Assembly: GCA_005408345.1 (NCBI GenBank)
Contig: SEMN01000265.1
Span: 372,001 to 436,000 of the forward strand
Origin: Macquaria australasica
Lineage: Eukaryota; Chordata; Actinopteri; Centrarchiformes; Percichthyidae
Direction of reading: 5' to 3'
Length of the DNA stretch: 64,000 bases
Each line of letters starts with the position of its first letter. Within the stretch, counting starts at the first letter, position 1. The notes under the pieces were generated by a model that saw only the letters and a list, made by a program, of their open reading frames with translations, was not told where the DNA came from and made no database searches. The translations under genes were made by a program, and so were the position numbers. Of the stretch, positions 24,381 through 37,255 are shown one piece after another.

Positions 24381-27173
24381 TTTTGTGTTTTCAGCTTGTT
24401 CCACTGCCATCGTGCTGCCAAAAAAAATAAAATAAAAGTATATGTGATGGCTCAATATATCCCACTCAGAGAGCACTGAAAAAAAATCCCCTAGTCATAG
24501 GTCCCTACTCACCTATAGTGGCCCACAGAGGAATCATATTTGATGGCTGAGTATTTAATAATTCAATGAAATAATGAGAGCAGTTATCAGGGGCATTTTT
24601 TGCCCTTTCATCTTTAATTTCACAGGCATTTTTAGATCTTTCAAGGGCATTTTTGCCCCCTGCTCCTATTCATTTCTAACCCTGCTGCCCTTATGTTTTT
24701 CTTATTATTTCAAGTCCTCTCAGATACAGAGCTAATTATCCCAATGACCTTACAGTCACGACAGTCTCCAACTTCTGCTGTTACCTTTGGATATGTGCTA
24801 ATGTGTACCAGATCGTCCAGTGCTGGTTTTTGGTTCATTGTATTTAATAAAAAAAAAAAAATGCAAAAGCAGACTAAGGGGATAACATTTTAAAACTGCT
24901 GTAGAGAATTCCCACAGCTCCCAGTGCCACATCTGGCTCATCACTGCCACCAGGCCTCCCGCCAGATCCCAGCTCAAGCACAAGGGGCTCAGGTTGGGCT
25001 TGTGGCAGCATACCAACCCCCAGGGGTGGCTGTACCCTTTCTGAGGCCCCAGGCAGAATTTGTGTCTTACCCTGCTATGGTTTAAAACTTATCAGTCACA
25101 AACCACTAAACCTGATCTTTATAGCATTGCATTTAGTTTACTGATATACTGTATTACTTAACTTATGTTATGTTTCACTGTAAATAATGGCACATTTTAT
25201 AATCTAGTACTATGCCTATGCTCAGTGGAAGGTATATTGACCATAATTGTCAACAAGCCTGTATACACTAAAAAGAGGAGCATGTAAGCTTCAGGCTAAA
25301 GCCTTTGAGACGTCTGTGGTCATATTTAGACATGGAAAACTGACATTTTATATTTATATATTTCATATTTCTGTTACTGTTCTATGGTCTGTATAAGGTA
25401 CAATAAATGGGCTACGCATTCCAAGTAAGTTTAAATATTCTGAGTTTTAGTAGCTCTTTTTAACTGGCAAAAATACAAACATCAATTTTAATTAGTTACT
25501 TTACCATTTGTTGTATTTCATCAAGTATTTTAACTAGAGAGGTAACATTAGTCTAAGCTTGTGTAATCCCTTCCACTCTGTTGGGACAATATATTGTAAT
25601 ATATTGTATTTATTGACAAACTAGCTGTAAAATCATGATATATGTATGCTCTTATGACACTGAGGGAGATTTGTCCTATTGACATTTAACTGTGAAACTG
25701 TTCTGCTTTATGGCAGCTGAGGCCTCATTTGAATGATGGCACATCATCTGTGCGTGTGTGCGTGTGCGTGTGTTAAAACAGCACAGACTCACACACCGTC
25801 AACCATAATTATTAAAACACATTCTTCATGATAGAATGAATACATATGGTATACACATTTTGACACATTTTCCCTCTGATTTAGGCCTTGTTTTCCTCTT
25901 TAGTTTTATTTATTATATATTGTGGCGTATCACAATACATGTTGTCTGGTCATGTTGCAGAGTCAACTGTATTTTGATACCGTTGTAACACATTGTCACA
26001 CATGGTAAGTTACGCAATGATTCCCACCCCTTATTGTCAGTATAAATATACTACAGTAGCAGCACATGAGGTAATGTTACCAGTTTCACCTGCTGCTACC
26101 ACCTTACTTTATTCTTACCATTTATTTTTATTCCTGCCCAAAAGTGACGCAGCGCTACATTGATAAAACATAGAGTGCACTTTTCCAATTCCTTTTTTAT
26201 GCTTCTTAAAGGGTGCTCCTGGTGATGAAACTGTGTCATCATCTCATGCCATCGTGTCATCATGTGTTAGGTTTGTGGCACGAATATGCCCTGAAGCGTC
26301 ATTGTTTTTTCTGATTTATTTTATGATCTCTCGCATGCAGTTTTATTCATAGGAAAGTGAGCCGAATGCGCGTGAGGCACTTAGCAGCTGCCTGTAGGAA
26401 GTGGCAGCTCCGCTAGCCCCTATGTGCGGCTCCACTTTGTCAGCATCAGAATCACAGAGCTGTCAGGCAAAAGTACAACCTGTTTCTGTGAACGTCAACG
26501 TGGCAGACTGAGTCACTTCTCGAGATCAGATTGTTCTATTAATTCACCGCTAATAACAGTTGTCTGGAAAAGATACTGGTTGTTGATTTGTCACTTAAGC
26601 AGCCTATTTTTTATAGGTAGTATCTGCTACAGCCAACAGCAGAGCATGATGCAAGTGATCTGTTTAATTATAGTGAATGTAGGGATACCTAAGCAAAGGT
26701 GCGCGGTTGATTCACAACTCAGTCGGTAAATTGATCTGAAAGGGGGAAAATGTGAGCCAACTGACCTGGGTATCTAGTTCACTGCGTGGGAGCAGCAGAG
26801 GAGACTTTAACTACATTACACTGGCTAAATTTGGTCTCCACTGAAATAACCCATGCTATTGTGCGACAGTCTGACAGCAGACCATTTTTTTAACTCTTCT
26901 ATCTTTAGACACAGAATGTCAACAGACCGACAGTGGAGGTGGAGATGTTTGTTTGCACCTTTTCACAGCGTCTTAATTTTTTTTTTAGTTTAATGCTGAA
27001 TTAAAGCCAAGACAGAACTTCAAAAGGTGCTTCTTGGTATACATTGTTATAGAAATAGCTTTTCTTTATCTGTTGCATGCACCACTTCTTAGTGTTACAA
27101 AATTCGATACAGTCATGTAAAGAAAACAGAGGTTGAAAGTTTTTTCTCTGTGTGTATTATTTCTTTGACAATT

Positions 27174-27366
27174 TCTCAGAGCCCAAGGTGATGCGTTTCA
27201 GTTGCTTTTTTCTCCAACCAACAGTCCAAAACTCAAAGATTAACAGTTTACAATGATAAAAAAACAGATGAAAATCATCTTTACTTGATAAATTACTTCA
27301 ACAATTGCTTGATTATCTATAGTTGATGATTCATTTTCTGTTGATTAACTCATTGTTTCAGCACTA
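27174..27366 (-). mobile_element. Repeat B fragment in intron 2
   Basis: It begins at the internal landmark GAGCCCAAGGTGATG, continues through CCAACAGTCCAAAACTCAAAG, and ends at a terminus TTGTTTCAGCACTA. The other terminus is missing, so it is a one-ended relic. Confidence 0.6.
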
Positions 27367-27625
27367 GTTGAAAATTAATATATTACCATCCCACTGACGA
27401 ACATAATAAACAGATGGAAGGCACAGGCATCGTAAGGTGAAAAAGGGAGATCACGGTGAAGCCGCTGCATGCTGTAATTTGCCACCTCAGCAACAGATAG
27501 TTTGGTGTCAAACGAGATTAGTCGGCTTTGGTTTATAGAGTCCTGTGGACTGAGAATAGGCTATGCCAAGTCCTCGGTGCCTTGAGGCCACCGCCCTCAG
27601 TCTCATGCAGGGACACAGGTGCATA

Positions 27626-27627
<2 letters not shown>

Positions 27628-27693
<66 letters not shown>
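27628..27693. repeat. CA microsatellite, 33 units
   Basis: An uninterrupted CA run of 66 bases in intron 2. Open frames across it are artefacts of the repeat. Confidence 0.97.
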
Positions 27694-27696
<3 letters not shown>

Positions 27697-30692
27697 GGTG
27701 TGCTGAATCATGAAGTGCTGAATCATATGTGAGGTTGAAAGAGAGAGCAGGAGAGACAGATGGAAACAGAAAGAAACAAAGGGAGGATGGCAGTATGTGT
27801 TGCATTTTATCTTTGTGTGTATCACACAGCAGCAACAGTGATTCCTGCACTATGTTCCTCTGATTGATTTTCTATTGTGTTGACCCTATTGCTCTCTGTA
27901 ATTACAGCTTGTAAACGAAGCAAGGACAAAGGTTTTTAAATGTGACCTAGTAGCTTTTTGTTTTGTCCGTTTGCATTTCAGTACATGCAATCAATCTGCA
28001 CCTACATGCAATTTATCACAGTGACCGCAGCGCTGCCTTAAACAAAGACAGCATCAGTCCATAAAGAAAGTATGCAATGCATTTATCACAGAAGAACAGC
28101 AAGTGACATTTATGGGAGGATAATTACAAGGAGCCTGGCCTGATTACCACGTTCTCTCAAATGGCATTTAGTTGTAGGACATACATACAGTAGTGAGGAG
28201 CAGGAATGTGAGCGGCTGCAAAAGAGTTGTGTTGGAGCAGAGCCGCTGGCTGATGACGATATACAACTGTTTCCTGTTATGTGACGTGATTTGATCTGAT
28301 GTGATGTGTGAGGCTGTGGATTGTTGTGGGAATGTGTCATGTCTATGTGCCTGTGTGTGTGTGTGTGCATCTAGATATGTCATACCCTGTAGCCTAGAGG
28401 TGGCATATGGCAGCTTGTTAGCACAACCGATCTTTTTCATTCCTAAAATATACTGTATTCTCACAGGCCGACAGATACTTAGGAATATCAATCCGCCAAT
28501 ACCGTGTATGGCTTCACTGCAGAAAAGACAAATAATGGAAATAATGAGACATCAGATCAAAACTGATGAGTTACTTTTCAGTAAAACACTCGCACACACA
28601 AATGAATAAGATAATCTTTGGAGTTCAATTTAACACCCCTTGAAAAGAAATCACACAATGCCGGTGGAGATTTACATTAACTGTGAGGTGAGGCTGCTGG
28701 GAAAGTTGTACAACCCAGGACATGTTTCATCTTTGGAGCAGGTGTTAGTTAGCCCAGATTCTGTATTTGCTGCTGCACGAAGCACACGTAGCCAAGGCTG
28801 CGCAGCTTGTTGTTTGTAATTAATGTCCCAACAAGAAGAATTTGGGACATTGGACATTGTTTTGCAAAGCACACAAAGGTCTGGTTTCACTTGAAGGTAT
28901 GTTGGGGACACTGAGGGACCACTTTTCCGTGCCTACAGACCTACATGTCATTTATATAACAGAGGCAGCAGCCTGGAAGCGCAGTTTGTAATCTGAGGTG
29001 CAGCTTGTGCGTCATCATGAGTGAAGTTTACCTTTCTGTTTTATGCATACGCATTAAAAGGAGGAGATATACGTCTGGTAGATTGACCTTTACAGACTAA
29101 TGTTTAGGTTTGAGTGGAATTTCTCTATCTTTGCTGTGATAAACCTGATATCCAACGCACAATGGTGATTACACCATGACATTTCCCACCATGATGGGCC
29201 ATTTCTAGTGTGCATTTGGATACAGTTAAGTGGGAGTCTCTCTCAGGAGACATCGATCACGTCATCAGTGCCACCTACAGCCTCCATGCAGCTTTGACCT
29301 GAGCTTCAGCTGGAGCAGTTGCTCTGTCTGGGTCACCTGTCTGTGCTTTGATGCTTGTCCACCGTTTGAAGTGACTTTTTACAGCTTTTTTTTTTAATTA
29401 ATTATTTCACATTGTCACTCCATCTTATCAGAATGTCTTTAAAAAGTTGAATGACTCCTGTTGCATTTTACAAATCTACCTATAAATATGATTTATTATG
29501 ATTTTATGAGAATAGATGCCAGATATTTTTTTGCAGGTGCAGGTGAATTGTTGTGTTTTAGAGCTCAATACTATATTAATAATTATATATTCTTTTCTGA
29601 GCCACTAAACTGCACCTCGTAAGCTCATAGCAACCAGAATGTGGGCATAGTTTGGGTTTATCACTAGAGCATGAGTAGAAGCAAATTTGCTGTCCAGCAC
29701 TTGCTCGAGCATTTGGCTACGGAACAGTGAATTCGCTGTTCCCTCTTCTTCACTCTTGCATTTTTCATCAGTGTTCAAGCTCCGTAGTGGTGTTTGTGTA
29801 TGCTTCATCCCGTTTGGTTGGGCAACTCTTAAAACAGCAGCCCTTTTTATGGACAAAAGCTAACAAATTAGCATTTTCATGTTAGCAATGACCATGTTTT
29901 GCATCTTTTTATTCAGGTTTGACTTAGGATAGCATGTGAGTGCCTTTATTTTCAAACCAAATCAGATTGTGTTCCACTTTGAATAGTATGTAAATGGTGA
30001 CAGCCTCTGTTTTGCTGCTGGAGGACCAAACAGGTCATCGTAGCATATTGGTAGTCACTGGCATAAACAGATTTGGGAACCCCACCCTGTATATAGCACT
30101 GCAGAGCATGACCGGGCAGGCTGTTTGGAGGCGAAGCAGACCTCTGTTGTCTTGAGTGTGGGAGTTACAGCCTGCGGGGGGCTAAAGAGCTCTGTCACAT
30201 GTCTTTATGTGTGACAATCTGCCTGTCACATATTTGACATGTTGTGAGGAGGAAGACCTTTCCCTGTTTTATAGAGGCACCCACAGTGTCATAGCAGTAC
30301 TACTCACCAGAATCAGTGTTAAATACACTGCACAAGAATGTGTTATTTTGACTAAAAAATATACTAGAAATGTAGGAAATGTGCTTTTTAAACCATATAT
30401 TGTAATTTATGGTACCATAGTTGCAGACTTGATTTATCTGAGCTTTAGATTGTGCTTCATTAAATATATTAAGGCATTTAAAATGTAAAATTATGTTTCT
30501 CCCACAGATATTAATGCTGTAAAACAGCATCTCACACTTTTTTGAGGGGTGCAGTTTTTTCTTTTAGTGCAGCAGTTAACAATTAATCTTGTCCAAAGGA
30601 AACATTATCTCTCTCCTTCTATGTCCATTTCTCTTTTTTCACCCTGTCACACACCCACACACACACAAATACACACAAACAAGCAAGTAAAG

Positions 30693-30693
<1 letters not shown>

Positions 30694-30749
<56 letters not shown>
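30694..30749. repeat. CA microsatellite, 28 units
   Basis: An uninterrupted CA run preceded by an impure CACACACAAATACACACAAA stretch. Confidence 0.97.
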
Positions 30750-30750
<1 letters not shown>

Positions 30751-32980
30751 CAGCCTAATGGACTCCTCCGGTCCAATTTTGTCTAGCAGACAAAAAATGA
30801 AGGACAATGCTTTTTCCCTCTCATGCTGTCTGTGTTCTTGTCCTCTCTGTTTTAAGACACGGCTCCCTGACGATGAACATAATGTGCCTTGAATCGTGTT
30901 CTTGCTCAGCTCACTGAGGGAAGCTCACTCTTGGCCCATGGGGTGGAAAATCCCAGTATCCACTGCCTGGAAGAAAGAGTTTTTCTCCTCATCCCCTGTA
31001 GATTTAACCCATTTTCCCTTGCCAAGTCACTCAGTTCTCCTTCTGTTGTTAGTTGGTCTTGTTAACTGCAGAAGAGAGTGTTAATTGCTTGACCATATGG
31101 TTTAGAGTACAGAGTTAATTGTCAGACCGATGGTGTTAAAGCAGAGAGAAAAGTATAGCTTTAAACACACTGATTATAGAGAATCAGCTACGCTTTATTT
31201 CTGTGTTTTGTTGAATCAGAGGCTGGATCTAAGTAGGAGATCACAGTTTTACACACATCACTATAAATACAAAGTAATTAAAATGTGTATGTCAACAGTA
31301 ATGCCTGGACAGCAGCTCCAATACACTCTTTTATCAATACTTTTTGGATAAATTAATAACAGTGTGGATTGGAGGTGGCGTGCAGGTGTTGCTCTTAATA
31401 TATTTAAATATTGGATGTACCACACACACACTTAAACGACCAAAGTGTGTCTTCTAGATACCTTCATAAATAGATCAAACAGGAAGAGGGAGAGGCAAAA
31501 TAGAAAGCATTCAAGTGAGAGGATATATAGGTTAAAAATAGAATACATTGTCAGCACCCATATGTTTCAAGCTTAAAACAAAACAAGTAAAATAAAATAA
31601 ACATATCACTATGGCCAGTGAAAACTATGTATTTTCTCACAGAATTCTTAGACTAAAAAGAAAAACCCTCTAAAAACCCAGTGAATCTAAAAAAATACAT
31701 TTCCACAGAGTTTAAAACAAGGCTGTTTTTTTATATCTTGTGAAAAGCTGATGTGGTTTAGACAGCGACAAATTTAGAATAGCCAAATCTAGGAAGAAAA
31801 ATATGAATGTGGTGTTTAAATAAAAGTGTTAAAAACACAGTTTTTCCACCTAAATGTGAAGCCATTTGTCACCTGTGCAGGTCTATGGCAGTTAAACAGA
31901 CAAACATATGTTTAAACTGTTAATTAGATCATTTCACTTTATCACTGAAGAGACATAACTGTTATACTTAATACTAGATAGACGTTGACAGCTGCTGTTT
32001 ATGAAAAACATGTCTTCTTTTTATTGTGCCTCTTATAAACTAATTTTTCTGTCCACTGAGGCAATTGAGTAAATTAAAGTATGTAATTTCAAAAAACTGC
32101 TGATAGATCACATTCATCCAGCTTAGATTCCCAGTAAGTCAGCCTATATACTAGCAACTGCTGGCTTTACAGGTCACTTTGTATCATGCTGCCACTGTAA
32201 GCTGATGTATGACATTTAAAATGTTGTATACTCCTCCACTGGGAGTACCTCTTATTCCTTCCTCTCTCTCTCTCTGTCGCAGTCTTTTCATCTCTTACTG
32301 TCACTGTCAGTCTGTCCCTCGGTTCAACCCTTTTATTTGATGCAAGATATAAACAGACATGTCCGCACAGTAAAGACAGAGAGACAGAAAGGCAGTGACA
32401 CTGAGAGGCAGAGACGGAGAGGAAGAGAAGCAGTAGTTTGTCTAGACAGGAGGCAAAATCGGATGCAATATAAAAAATTAAAAAATGTTCTAATCATAGA
32501 TATTTTCTGAAAGATAAGTGGAACCAGGTTTTATGCTATACAAATGACTGAATTAGAGTAAGCGGTACATGCAGTGCCCTCAAATCGCTGCCATCTTCTG
32601 TTATTGAGCCTGGGGTATAACTGTTTCAGCAGCCCCACAGCAGTCAAACTAAATCAACATCTGCTATTTCTTCCAACATCTGCTGCTTATTTTATAGCAT
32701 GATTTTGTTTTTAAACTCCATGTCATATTTTGATATTAAGCAACAATATATGTTGTTCATATATATGATTTGTATTAAGAAAACAGTCAGTGAAAGCAGC
32801 TTTGATCTTCTGTCCATCCCCATGGGATATCCCCCTGTGAACACAAGCTTCCCTCTGCATGGTGTGCACAGTACAGTAAGCAGACAGATGACAGATATAG
32901 TCTTGGGAGGGGGCTAAAGTGATAAGTGTGGAGATTAGGCTAATCTCGGTTATTTTTGTTCGCTGGGCTGTTGTTGGTGG

Positions 32981-32981
<1 letters not shown>

Positions 32982-33058
<77 letters not shown>
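32982..33058. repeat. TG microsatellite, about 38 units
   Basis: An uninterrupted TG run of 77 bases on the sense strand, the longest dinucleotide tract in the window and complementary to the CA tracts on either side. Confidence 0.97.
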
Positions 33059-33061
<3 letters not shown>

Positions 33062-33787
33062 GGAGGTATGTGGGGAGTATGTGGGGTGTGTGTGGGAGGG
33101 GGCGTATGGATGATCCCTGGTAGTTAGCTGAGAAAAGCTCTTATGGTCTGACTGATTCTCCATGAGGCACATAATGATCCCTTGTTATTTAGAGGGGGGT
33201 AACACCACTCATGGCAGACATCCTGTAATGATGTCTTGTGCAAAATAAATAATTAGTAACTAGTGAAGCATTTAGGGTTCCTCTACTTTCACTTCCCAAG
33301 AGTTAATGTTTTAGTGGATGGATTTACTGAAGCACCCTTCATCCATCTGTCACGACGACAGCTGTGCTCATCTATTGAAGCCTAGCTGTTATTATGTATC
33401 TAAACACAACCATTTACATTGGCTCGTATAGGGGCGCCACTATAGCGATTAACTATTATTACACCATAGAGAAGTATCATTATGGATGTCCATTTGTGAC
33501 CACAGCACAGATTAGATTATGTAGCATATCAAGTGTAGTTACTCATGCTGCTACAGCTAACATAGTCAGAGGTATGTGAGACTAGATGTGTTGTTGCTCC
33601 ACTCAGTTATATGACTGATTATAATATCATACCGCCCCCATAAGGCTGTGTATTTACAGTACTACAGTACTAGTATTGTTATGGTTATATAGCACTCAGT
33701 GTTTTTACTGTATATTTTTACCACATTATGCTAAGAAGAAACACGGCTACAATTCGAGACATCATAAGTTACTATTTTGAGGCCATT

Positions 33788-33801
33788 GCGCCCCCTGCGG
33801 C
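33788..33801 (-). promoter_or_regulatory. Weaker CTCF-like motif
   Basis: GCGCCCCCTGCGGC matches 12 of 14 positions of the reverse CTCF core. It is the most G+C-rich short stretch in this part of intron 2, about 1 kb from the site at 34775. Confidence 0.25.
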
Positions 33802-34268
33802 ATATCGGGAAGGGTGTGTCCTCGCTGTAAACTGTGGTAGGAAGGGTCCATCTTGCTGATGTTTCCATGAGCACAGCAGGTCACCCTGTACAATCCAGTC
33901 AAATCCCTCCTGCTCTCACATGGGCACTAATCTTCCCTGACTACCTTCTTAGCACATCCACGACTCAGGCTACAACACTCGCCCTTTCTCTCTTTCACTC
34001 CTCCATGACACTTGCTAAAACTGCATCATGCTGTCTTCTTCCTCTCTCTCGCCTTCCTGCTGTTTATTCTCTGTGTAAATTAAGTGTGGTTAAAATTCAA
34101 ATAATAAATGCCCACAAGATGTACATAAATTAAAATTTTGAGACTTGATACTCCTTAAAGTTCAAAATTAAATGTTAGGTCATCAGACACTTTGACAGTT
34201 TGTTTCAGGATACACTGTGTGACTTGAAATCATTTTTAGATCGACACATTCAACGTTAAAGGAATAGT

Positions 34269-34270
<2 letters not shown>

Positions 34271-34311
<41 letters not shown>
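34271..34311. repeat. AT microsatellite, 20 units, inside repeat C
   Basis: A pure AT run directly after GGAATAGTCC, so it interrupts the left end of repeat C copy 2. Confidence 0.97.
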
Positions 34312-34312
<1 letters not shown>

Positions 34313-34774
34313 CAGAGAATTATATCCTAAATCTGCAGCTCCCCTCGGCTTTACCGACCTTTATAGTGAGTTTCAGCTCATTGTTTAGTTGTCTGGCCCA
34401 CAACTTTACTGTTTTGTTTCACTCTCACTGCTCTCATAATGTAATTTCCGGCCACAGCAGGCAGCTGTTTTCGAAAAAAAACAAACAAAAAACCTTTAAA
34501 AACCCACTGTACACTTCCTGCTCAGCACCAAACTGCAGACAGACACAGTTAGCAGCTAGCTGGTGAACATAGCGGAGCATTTAGCCGCTAAAGAGCCAGA
34601 TATTTCCCTCTGGAGTTGGTAGAGACCAAAAACAGAGCTAAAAGAAAAATGAATATTGGACCACCTGATGGACTTAAATTCCTTAACTGCTGGATGTGTA
34701 AATAAGTTCAACAAGTTCAAGATATCAAATTAAAGGTGATGATATGTCAAAGTTGTGTTCACAACTTGTTTCTG

Positions 34775-34788
34775 CTGCCCCCAAGTGG
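34775..34788 (-). promoter_or_regulatory. CTCF-like core motif inside repeat C
   Basis: CTGCCCCCAAGTGG matches the reverse form of the CTCF core (SYGCCMYCTRSTGG) at 13 of 14 positions. It lies in the right end of a dispersed repeat, so many genomic copies may share it. Occupancy is unknown. Confidence 0.35.
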
Positions 34789-35358
34789 CCAAAAGAAAAA
34801 TCAGTTATTGAAGGTTTTATTAAATTAAAATTAAATTGGCAATATTAACTTACAATACTAATAAAATATATATACTGTAAATATATATACTGTAAAAGGT
34901 TCATACTGTAAAGTCCCTAGAGGCAAGAGGCTTTACTATATAGGAAGGCATATAAAAGTAAATCTATGCCAACTGCAGAGAAATAATGCTACCTGAAATC
35001 AAACATAATTACAATCTTCTTGTGTACCTTTCTAAATATTTTACTGAATGAATCTGTCTCTGTTTTACGATAGTGGGCAGCAGTGCCTTGGATCGATGTT
35101 GCATACCTCTCCCTCTCACTTCTTTGTCTCTCCATCATAGACTGACTGAGGACACTGATTTAATTCCTGGGATGATGTTGTCAAACTGTCATGCTGAAAC
35201 AGACTTGCATAACCAGACAATTGGAGGGAAAATGGGTCATGTGGATGTGGGGAAACAATTGTTTTTGAGCTTACTGGCATATCTTTGAACCATATGTCCA
35301 CACTACCAATATTAATTTGTTTTCTCAGCCACCGAACCATTGCACTGATGAGTTATCA

Positions 35359-35360
<2 letters not shown>

Positions 35361-35397
<37 letters not shown>
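35361..35397. repeat. CA microsatellite
   Basis: An uninterrupted AC run of 37 bases in intron 2. Confidence 0.95.
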
Positions 35398-35402
<5 letters not shown>

Positions 35403-35647
35403 TGCTGTCTGAACTATAAGTGCTGCTTGTATTTGGAGATGTCAGTCATGTGTACATGTTTTCTTAGAGCTGAGCTGATGTTGTTATTTTGTTACCGCTG
35501 CTCGGGTTACAGGTACAAATCAATAGAACATTCAACCTCCTCCTCATCTATAAATACATTTATGTTCCCCTGATGCACAGAGCCTTTCCCCGCATAGAGC
35601 ACAATTTTATAAGCCTTGAAAGAAATTACTAAAAGAATGTGCATAAA

Positions 35648-35673
35648 TTAACTGCATACATTAACTGCATACA
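35648..35673. repeat. Tandem duplication of a 13-base unit
   Basis: TTAACTGCATACA is present twice in direct succession, in intron 2. Confidence 0.85.
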
Positions 35674-37102
35674 TTAATCCCCAACACGGGGACATTACTA
35701 CAGTCGAAGGCTTAGCACACTGTGTGGGTCACAATATATAAATACTGACAGAAGAGGTGCAGGATTCTTATATAACATTACAAGTTAATGTTTAAGTCAA
35801 GTCAAATGCATCAGTTGCCTCAAAGGGCTCTAATATCAGTACAGCATACTGCAGCCTCTATCCTTAGATCCTCGATCTGGATAAAGAAAAACTCAGCACA
35901 GTATCCTCACACAATCCACCAATGAAGTACATGCAGAAAACATCATAAATGTGACCCCTGTGGCTGTGTGAGCTTCTGCCCCAGAGGATGCTGCCTCTGC
36001 CAGCGCAGCCCTGAATGGTTGAGCGCAGATTAAGGCGGAACAGTAGTCTTGAGGTTATCACGCTGACACGACCAAAATAGACGCAGAGCGAGTGAGACAG
36101 CGGGTGAGACAGCGGGCAAGGCAGCTACGCTCGCAGTACAGTGTGATGTGCTTAGTGGGAGAACAGGAGAATACTGCTGACGGGCACTGAAATGATGGAA
36201 AACAGAGCGGATGAACTCCCGTAGGAAAGAGCTACTTGGGCAGAAAGAGTCTTTATTTGAACTCGTGATTGACACATTACCAAGGGATGACTTTTCTAGT
36301 TAAATGAAACCATTGATTGATCATTGGTACGGGCTAATCCAGAAAACAGCAGCATCAACATATCCTCTACAGCAACACACCGACTGCCTATTTTTATTCA
36401 CTCAAACACTTTTACGTTAATTTCTGATGTTTGAGTCCTTAATGTCAGCTGTATTTGATGATCAGGAATACACATCTGCTGAGGTCGCAAGGCTACATTC
36501 AAACATTTGTAGATTAAATGTGTTGCAGAATTTATATCAAAGTAACTGCACAAAATAAAAGAAAACATGAGAAAAAACAAGAGAAAAACAGCGACTTCAG
36601 CTTACAAAAAAATTAAAATAAGTCCCCAGTCTCTGAGTTTGTTTTGTGAGCTGCAAATCAGATGACAGACTTTAAAAGAAAGCCAACTGTGGGTAACATT
36701 TCAATGTGTGATTCCCAATTAGTTTTAGCTGTAATGTGCAGTTATTACTACAGTTCTATTCTTTGTGGCTCATTAGTGGCGGTGAGTGCAATAGTGCAAA
36801 TATTTTATCGTCTTTGCAAGAAATACTCTTGTAAATAAATGTTTTTTTTATTTCATTAAATGTTAGCTGCTGAAATGATGCAACAATCAGGTTGTAACAA
36901 CTTAAAATGGTAACCAAATAAACATCACAATGATTGGCCCAGAGGATGGTGGGGATTTGTGCGGGATGAGAGGCACGTTAAAAAAATGTTTTGTATTTCT
37001 GACAACTATGAATACCAGGAAGAATAACTGAGACTGAGGTTTTTTTTCCATAATCTTTTGTCTTCTCACTGATAGTTTAGTGATCAGTTATATGCAATGG
37101 CG

Positions 37103-37255
37103 TTAAACTAAGTACATTCACTCAGTTACTGTACTTTTGTATTAATTTTGAGGTATTTATACTTTACTTGAGCATGTCCATTTCTTGCTACTTCTCATAA
37201 CATTTTAGAGGGAAATATTGTACTTTTTACTCACTTCTTTTAAGTACTTACTGGT
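37103..37255 (-). mobile_element. Repeat A fragment in intron 2
   Basis: It reads AACTAAGTACATTCACTCAG, TTTTGAGGTATTTATACTTT and AGAGGGAAATATTGTACTTT in family order, then ends without its other terminus. Confidence 0.6.

Larger units (their letters stand above)
34256..34790 (+). repeat. Dispersed repeat C, copy 2
   Basis: The copy begins near GTTAAAGGAATAGTCC, is interrupted at 34271-34311 by an AT microsatellite, and continues through CTAGCTGGTGAACATAGCGG and GAGTTGGTAGAGACC to a right part containing CTGCTGCCCCCAAGTGGCC at 34773-34790. It has an extra block around CCACAGCAGGCAGCTG relative to copy 1. Confidence 0.65.

Noticed and set aside
27508..27850. Cys-Val-rich open frames over the CA microsatellite
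   Set aside because: They are a by-product of the dinucleotide run, as are those at 30619-30807 and 32723-33172 (Thr-His).
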